Translations under genes and position numbers: made by a program | Shown here: positions 59,647 to 64,000 of the stretch, in pieces | Numbering within the stretch: the first letter of the stretch is position 1 | Layout: the number at the start of each line of letters is the position of its first letter | Notes under the pieces: generated by a model | The model's input: the letters and a program-made list of their open reading frames with translations, nothing else | Told to the model about the DNA's origin: nothing | The model's database searches: none | Assembly: GCA_964419605.1 (NCBI GenBank) | Contig: CAYQQM010000001.1 | Span: forward strand, 1-64,000 | DNA: 64,000 nt | Reading direction: 5' to 3' | Source of the DNA: JABFXX01 sp964419605 | Lineage (GTDB): Bacteria > Myxococcota_A > Polyangia > Haliangiales > Haliangiaceae

Positions 59647-61455
59647 ATGCCTGATGTCGAACGGGACGTGCCAGCGACGTTCGGCAAGTATTACCTAACG
59701 GAGAAGCTGGCCACCGGCGGAATGGCGGAGATCTATCTCGCCAAGATCATCGGTCCGAATGGATTCGAGAAACCGCTCGTCATCAAGCAAATCCATCCCG
59801 ATCTCTCGGGCCAACGCCAGTTCGTCGACCTGTTCGTGGCGGAGGCCAAAACCCTCGTCACGCTCGCACACGGCAACATCGTTCCGGTCTACGAGCTAGG
59901 GGTTGTCGACGACACCTATTTCATCGCGATGGACTATATCGATGGGCCAACCCTACATCGGCTCACTGAAATCATGATTCGCCGTCGCGATCCGATGAGT
60001 CCCGGAGTCGCCGCGTGGATCGCGGCCCGCATCCTCGACGGTCTCGACTACGCGCACCGCAAAGGCGGCGTCATTCACCGCGACCTTTCCCCGCGCAATG
60101 TCATGTTGTCCCGGGACGGAGAGGTCAAACTGGTCGATTTCGGCATCGCAGTTGCGCTCAGCGACGCACAACCGGGTGTCGCAAGCCATGCAGCGCCAAC
60201 GGGCTCATTTCCGTATATGTCGCCGGAGCAAGCGCGCCGCGAACCGCTTTCGCCGCAGACCGACTTGTTTTCAATGGGCGTGTTGCTGTGGGAAATGCTG
60301 GTCGGCCGCCGGCTGTTCGCGCGCAATTCTGCCGACGAGACCCTGAACGCCGTGCTCGAAGCGCCGATTCCAGCGCCGTCGCACGAACGCGCCGGCATCG
60401 CCTCGCGGCTCGACGAGGTCGTGATGCGGGCGCTGGAGCGAGATCGGGCTGCGCGATGGGCAAGCGCCAGCGACATGCTTACTTCGATTAATAAGTATTT
60501 GTATTCGCTGGATAATATCCCTGGGCCTCGAGACATCGCGGCATGGGTCGCGAAGCACTGTCCACCTACCACGCGCCGACTCCCTACAGACATTGAGGCG
60601 ATGGGCCCAGAGGGTGAAGTAAGCTTCGATCGAAGCGGACCGGTGCAGCGGACGTCGGGCATGACTCCACATACCGCCGTCCTGCCGCGCGACAACGCAG
60701 CTCCGAAAGGCAAACAGGCGCACCGGCACCAAACGTTTGCAACCCATGTCGCGCTCACGGACCTGCTAAGACGCGCGGGGACGCAGGACGACAGCGCCAT
60801 CACGGGTCCATCGACTGGCAATGAAACTCACGCCAGCTCCCAAGCAACCCCGGCACTCGGTCGGACACCCCGAAGGGAGTCCCCTTGGGGTGCGCCCGGG
60901 AACGCACTGCTTATCAGCGGCAGCCTGATCGGCTTTGCCCTTCTGGCCGCGGCAGTGTACGTGTTCTACCAGCGAAAAGACGACGTCCTCGCACAAAGCG
61001 CGGCCGCGTTCGATTCCGGCAAGTCGACCGCGTCGACGGGGCGCTCCGGTGAAACCCAAGCGTCGACTACGGGGTCGCTGGATGCCCCGCCGATCGCGCC
61101 TGTCCCCGCGAATGGTTCCAACGCGTCGAGCGCGGCCCCACCTATTCCAGGCCGCCGCGATGAACGAACGAGCCGACCGGTTGCGACCGCCACATCGATT
61201 CGAACCGGGCGCGCGGTCCCGTCAAAATCGTCCGGTCCAGTCGCCACACTCGTCGTAGGCGCAAACCCCTGGGGCGAAGTATTTGTCGACGGCGTTAAGC
61301 TGCCGCGCCACGCTCCATCCGATTTTGCCATCGCACCTGGGCGACACGAAATCCGGGTGGTCTTTCCGGCCGAGTCCCCGCCGCTAGTAAAAATCTGCGC
61401 CGTTGAAGTGGCGGCAGGTGAAACCAAGCGGTGCGACGCCGATTTTACAAAGTAA
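59647..61455 (+). CDS. Membrane-anchored Ser/Thr protein kinase with PEGA domain
   Basis: ATG 59647 gives 602 residues. The kinase domain (about 15-285) has the Gly-rich loop LATGGMAEIYLA, the invariant Lys in LVIKQI, the catalytic loop HRDLSPRN, DFGIAV and MSPEQ. A linker with Thr-rich sites precedes one membrane helix (about 420-440), then a Ser/Thr/Pro-rich region and a PEGA module (about 535-600; VVGANPWGEVFVDGVKLPRH). Myxobacteria use many such kinases to pass envelope signals to FHA and other regulators. A dispersed repeat copy lies just before the membrane helix. Confidence 0.92.
   Translation: MPDVERDVPATFGKYYLTEKLATGGMAEIYLAKIIGPNGFEKPLVIKQIHPDLSGQRQFVDLFVAEAKTLVTLAHGNIVPVYELGVVDDTYFIAMDYIDGPTLHRLTEIMIRRRDPMSPGVAAWIAARILDGLDYAHRKGGVIHRDLSPRNVMLSRDGEVKLVDFGIAVALSDAQPGVASHAAPTGSFPYMSPEQARREPLSPQTDLFSMGVLLWEMLVGRRLFARNSADETLNAVLEAPIPAPSHERAGIASRLDEVVMRALERDRAARWASASDMLTSINKYLYSLDNIPGPRDIAAWVAKHCPPTTRRLPTDIEAMGPEGEVSFDRSGPVQRTSGMTPHTAVLPRDNAAPKGKQAHRHQTFATHVALTDLLRRAGTQDDSAITGPSTGNETHASSQATPALGRTPRRESPWGAPGNALLISGSLIGFALLAAAVYVFYQRKDDVLAQSAAAFDSGKSTASTGRSGETQASTTGSLDAPPIAPVPANGSNASSAAPPIPGRRDERTSRPVATATSIRTGRAVPSKSSGPVATLVVGANPWGEVFVDGVKLPRHAPSDFAIAPGRHEIRVVFPAESPPLVKICAVEVAAGETKRCDADFTK
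60865..60900. repeat. Dispersed palindromic repeat, copy 4 (in kinase linker)
   Basis: ACCCCGAAGGGAGTCC followed by CCTTGGGGTGCGCCCGGG is a more diverged member of the repeat seen at 8786, 35182 and 57229. It encodes the linker immediately before the membrane helix. Confidence 0.45.
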
Positions 61456-61585
61456 CGCGCTGTCGATCTCTGGTCCGTGCCAGATTGGCAGTGCGGTCGG
61501 TATAGTTGAAGCCTCGATCCCCTCGTGATATCGACGCATTGCCGGGGCGGGCGTTCGGCCTTGGCCTTGCATTCGAAAGCTGCGC

Positions 61586-63823
61586 ATGCGTCTTTTACTA
61601 CTCGCGGTCGTTCTCGTCACAGCCCCTGTTGCTCGCGCCGATTCGACGCTGCCGGGCGGCGCCACAATAGAGTTCAATCGACTATTCCTGCACGAAAACG
61701 ACTCCCAGACACTCGTCCAGCCAGAAAAGGTCCCCGACTCGCTGCTGCGCTACTTCAATTATGCGCACTGCGTCTGTGGCCAACCCGGCAAAGCCGTCCG
61801 ACCCGACTTTCGTGAAACCTCGTTTGCGTACGAGTTGTTGCTCAAGAACCAAACCGTGCTCGTTCGTCGACCGCTCGAGATTTGGGTCGGAGCCTCATGC
61901 GACGACACGGTGATGCGGCCGATGAACTGCCACCGCATCGACTCGGCCGGAGTCGCCGACATCGCATCGATCGCCACCACAAACGGTGTCACACCCGAAA
62001 TCCCGGTTTTCGACCTCTTGAACCCTGAGCCGTCGCGCCAGGACGCATGCCCCAAACGAGCGCTGTCCGCGACCCAATGGGCCATCGCGGATGGCGACGC
62101 CAACGGTTCACCCGACTACTTCGTTTCCAAATCGATTTCGACCGACTCCTTGCCGCCGCCTCTGCCAACCGAGTTCAAGGCGACCGGAGCGGAGTCCGGC
62201 GTGGTGCTGTCATGGAACACACCATCCGGCGATATCGCAGATATCGCGTACTACCAGGCGCTTTGCGCCACCGATTCGGGCGAACCCGGACGAGCTGATC
62301 CCCCGGCAGCGCGCTATATGAGCCCGCGCGGGCTGTGCGCCGCAGACGAAGACTTCGAGTTGGTTGCGGCCACCGTCGATATCGGGTCTGCAGGTTCCGC
62401 CGCCGACGTCGATGAGAGCACGTTGGTCAACGGACTAAAGCAGTTCGACCCGAAATACATTTGCGGCGAATCGACGGAGTCCACCGCGACCAGCTTGCGG
62501 CTCGAAAAGCTCAAGAACGGGGAGCCCTACACGGTCGTCCTCGTTGCAATCGACAAGTCCGGAAACGCCAAGGGCGCCTATTTCACCAAAAAGCTAACGC
62601 CGCAGCCGGCGACCGATTTTTGGGAAGACCTCCACGACAAGGGCAGCGATGCTCAAGGTGGATTTTGCCTCATCGCAGAGACCTACGGCGACGATAGTTC
62701 GCTGACGAACGCGCTGCGCCGATTTCGCGACCAAACGCTGGCGCCCCGTGCAAGTGGGCGTTGGTTAACCGCTGCGTACTACGCGTGGTTTGGCAAGCTG
62801 GGATCCGCCGCACACAACCATGTCATCGTGCGGGGGGTCGCAGCACTTGTGCTCGCGCCTCTCGTCGCGGTGGCATTGCTATGGCATGCGCTCACCCTGC
62901 CAGGTATCGCAGTGCTAATCGCGCTCGGATGGGTTTGGCGGCGCAGCGCCCGCGATCGATCCCGACGATTCGCGCAGCTCGCTGCATCGGCGATCGCAGC
63001 GCTCGCCATGGCGGTTCCAGCCACTGCGCGCGCGCAATCGCCGTATTGGAGCGACCCGCTTGCATCGGAGAGCAACGGGTCTGTCGCCGATGATCTGAAC
63101 GTAACGTGGCACGTCGGCGTTCGCGTTGGCCCCTACACGCCGCAGATCGACTCCGAACCAGGCCTGCTCACCAATACTGCCGGCGAAGGTCCGTATCGCG
63201 CGATGTTCGGAGGCTCTCGGATCACGCCGATACTGGACCTCAATCGCATCGTATGGAGCGGCGTTGGTCAGCTCGGCGTGGGACTGAGCGTGGGATTCAT
63301 GGGCAAAACTGCCAAGTCGTACGCAGCAACCGTGGATGCCGACGCCCCAGAGTGCGCCAACCTCGAGGACAAGAACTATTGCATCGATCCGCGCAATCCA
63401 AATCGCCTCCGATCGAAGGGCGACCGCACGTCGTTTCGGCTGATTCCTCTCGAGCTGACCGCCGTATATCGATTCACGTACCTCGACGACGACTTCGGAA
63501 TTCCGCTTGTGCCTTATGTGCGCGGTGGTCTTGGGTACTACGTGTGGTGGTCCACTGCGCCCAACGGTGACTTCTCAGTCGCTCCGGGCGCATCGAGCAA
63601 CAAAGCCCGAGGCGCGAGCGCCGGACTCGTCGGCGCAGTCGGCTTGCAGGTCCGCGCCGAGCGCATCGATGCTGCTGCTGCGCGGTCCATGACCCAGAGC
63701 GGCATCGCCCACGCGGGCTTTTACGGCGAACTTGCAGTCGGCTGGGTCGACGGATTTGGCAACTCCAGCAAGCTGAACCTCGGCGACAAAACCTGGTTTG
63801 CCGGCGTTGACTTCGAGTTTTAG
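61586..63823 (+). CDS. CFI-box-like protein fused to outer-membrane beta-barrel
   Basis: The 745-residue protein starts with a signal peptide (MRLLLLAVVLVTAPVARA). Residues about 190-350 look like a fibronectin-III-type domain (SGVVLSWNTPSGDIADIAYYQALC and PYTVVLVAIDKSGNAKGAYF). Next is a CFI-box-like block (GGFCLIAETYGDDSSLTNALRRFRDQTLAP, followed by a hydrophobic helix near 415-445 and a basic WRRSARDRSRR). After a second signal-like stretch ending in ARAQ, a beta-barrel of about 260 residues ends in Phe (FAGVDFEF). Each half resembles a separate myxobacterial protein, so this may be a fusion that is split after export. Confidence 0.72.
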   Translation: MRLLLLAVVLVTAPVARADSTLPGGATIEFNRLFLHENDSQTLVQPEKVPDSLLRYFNYAHCVCGQPGKAVRPDFRETSFAYELLLKNQTVLVRRPLEIWVGASCDDTVMRPMNCHRIDSAGVADIASIATTNGVTPEIPVFDLLNPEPSRQDACPKRALSATQWAIADGDANGSPDYFVSKSISTDSLPPPLPTEFKATGAESGVVLSWNTPSGDIADIAYYQALCATDSGEPGRADPPAARYMSPRGLCAADEDFELVAATVDIGSAGSAADVDESTLVNGLKQFDPKYICGESTESTATSLRLEKLKNGEPYTVVLVAIDKSGNAKGAYFTKKLTPQPATDFWEDLHDKGSDAQGGFCLIAETYGDDSSLTNALRRFRDQTLAPRASGRWLTAAYYAWFGKLGSAAHNHVIVRGVAALVLAPLVAVALLWHALTLPGIAVLIALGWVWRRSARDRSRRFAQLAASAIAALAMAVPATARAQSPYWSDPLASESNGSVADDLNVTWHVGVRVGPYTPQIDSEPGLLTNTAGEGPYRAMFGGSRITPILDLNRIVWSGVGQLGVGLSVGFMGKTAKSYAATVDADAPECANLEDKNYCIDPRNPNRLRSKGDRTSFRLIPLELTAVYRFTYLDDDFGIPLVPYVRGGLGYYVWWSTAPNGDFSVAPGASSNKARGASAGLVGAVGLQVRAERIDAAAARSMTQSGIAHAGFYGELAVGWVDGFGNSSKLNLGDKTWFAGVDFEF

Positions 63824-63876
63824 GCCAAGCGCAGAACCGAACGCGCGGAGCGACGCGGTCCACCGTGGAGCTTCTC

Positions 63877-63999
63877 TCAATCTTTGGCGATGAGCCTGGG
63901 CGCCTCCTGCAGAAAGTATCGCTTGATTTCACTCCAGAGTTGAGGCGTCATCCCCGAAGGCAGCGTGGATTCAAGCTCCGCGTCATCGAAAAATGTCAG
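63877..63999 (-). CDS. C-terminal end of a partial gene
   Basis: The last 40 codons of a minus-strand gene enter at the window edge and end with TGA at 63877-63879. The tail reads ELESTLPSGMTPQLWSEIKR, then a short helix. It is too short to name a family. It converges with the barrel gene, 53 bp away. Confidence 0.5.
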   Translation of the reverse strand: MTFFDDAELESTLPSGMTPQLWSEIKRYFLQEAPRLIAKD

Positions 64000-64000
64000 A

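Overview
The window looks like chromosomal DNA of a Myxococcota bacterium, probably class Polyangia (Haliangiales or Nannocystales type). I infer this from the high GC content and dense, overlapping genes, many Cys-anchored lipoproteins, formylglycine-enzyme-like lipoproteins, DUF4388 repeats, an FHA regulator, a Ser/Thr kinase with a PEGA tail, a MYXO-CTERM-like tail, a CFI-box-like segment fused to a beta-barrel, and c-type cytochrome lipoproteins. No rRNA, tRNA, CRISPR array or transposase is visible. An assembly gap of exactly 100 N (24773-24872) lies inside a His-rich repeat.

Layout. 1-2300: a partial gene, an inositol-monophosphatase-family phosphatase and an FHA regulator. 2478-8325: a plus-strand operon ending in a large AAA+ ATPase of the kind found beside extracellular contractile injection systems (eCIS), with a duplicated pair of formylglycine-enzyme-like lipoproteins. 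8357-18157: an OmpA-type lipoprotein, mltG, ruvX, a DUF3467 gene, a plant-type enoyl-ACP reductase, a TonB-type receptor with a lipoprotein partner, elongation factor G, and a haem-c lipoprotein. 18275-32577: a phosphatase, a discoidin-like lipoprotein, an AraC regulator, an MHS-type MFS transporter, a DmeF metal exporter, a MATE transporter, a BamA-like protein, an AAA/DUF4143 protein and the redox two-component pair RegB/RegA.

33009-39810 is the most unusual region. A DUF692 enzyme (MbnB/BufB-like) and a DUF2063 partner (MbnC/BufC-like) start a tightly coupled operon. Around it lie DUF4266, DUF3570 and DUF2271 genes and a secreted protein that carries two bufferin-like Cys motifs plus a haem-c CxxCH. 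Together these suggest a metal- or redox-linked RiPP-type system whose possible precursor is much larger than known ones.

39810-51407: a decayed formylglycine-enzyme-like gene, a propeller lipoprotein, a CcmH-like protein, a second haem-c lipoprotein operon, a TetR regulator, a DUF4336 protein, a trypsin/TSP3 lipoprotein, and a globin overlapping a four-DUF4388 membrane protein. 51506-64000: a UDP-galactopyranose-mutase-like flavoprotein paired with a nucleoside-phosphorylase-like protein, IF-1, and a three-gene operon (propeller lipoprotein, outer-membrane barrel, 13-haem cytochrome) that could form an electron conduit. A Ser/Thr kinase, a CFI-box/beta-barrel protein and the end of a partial gene follow.

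At finer scale, a palindromic repeat of about 35 bp occurs four times inside genes, a 174-bp inverted-repeat element lies at 32834-33007, and several decayed paralogue fragments are present. All family calls rest on motifs read by eye; no search was run.
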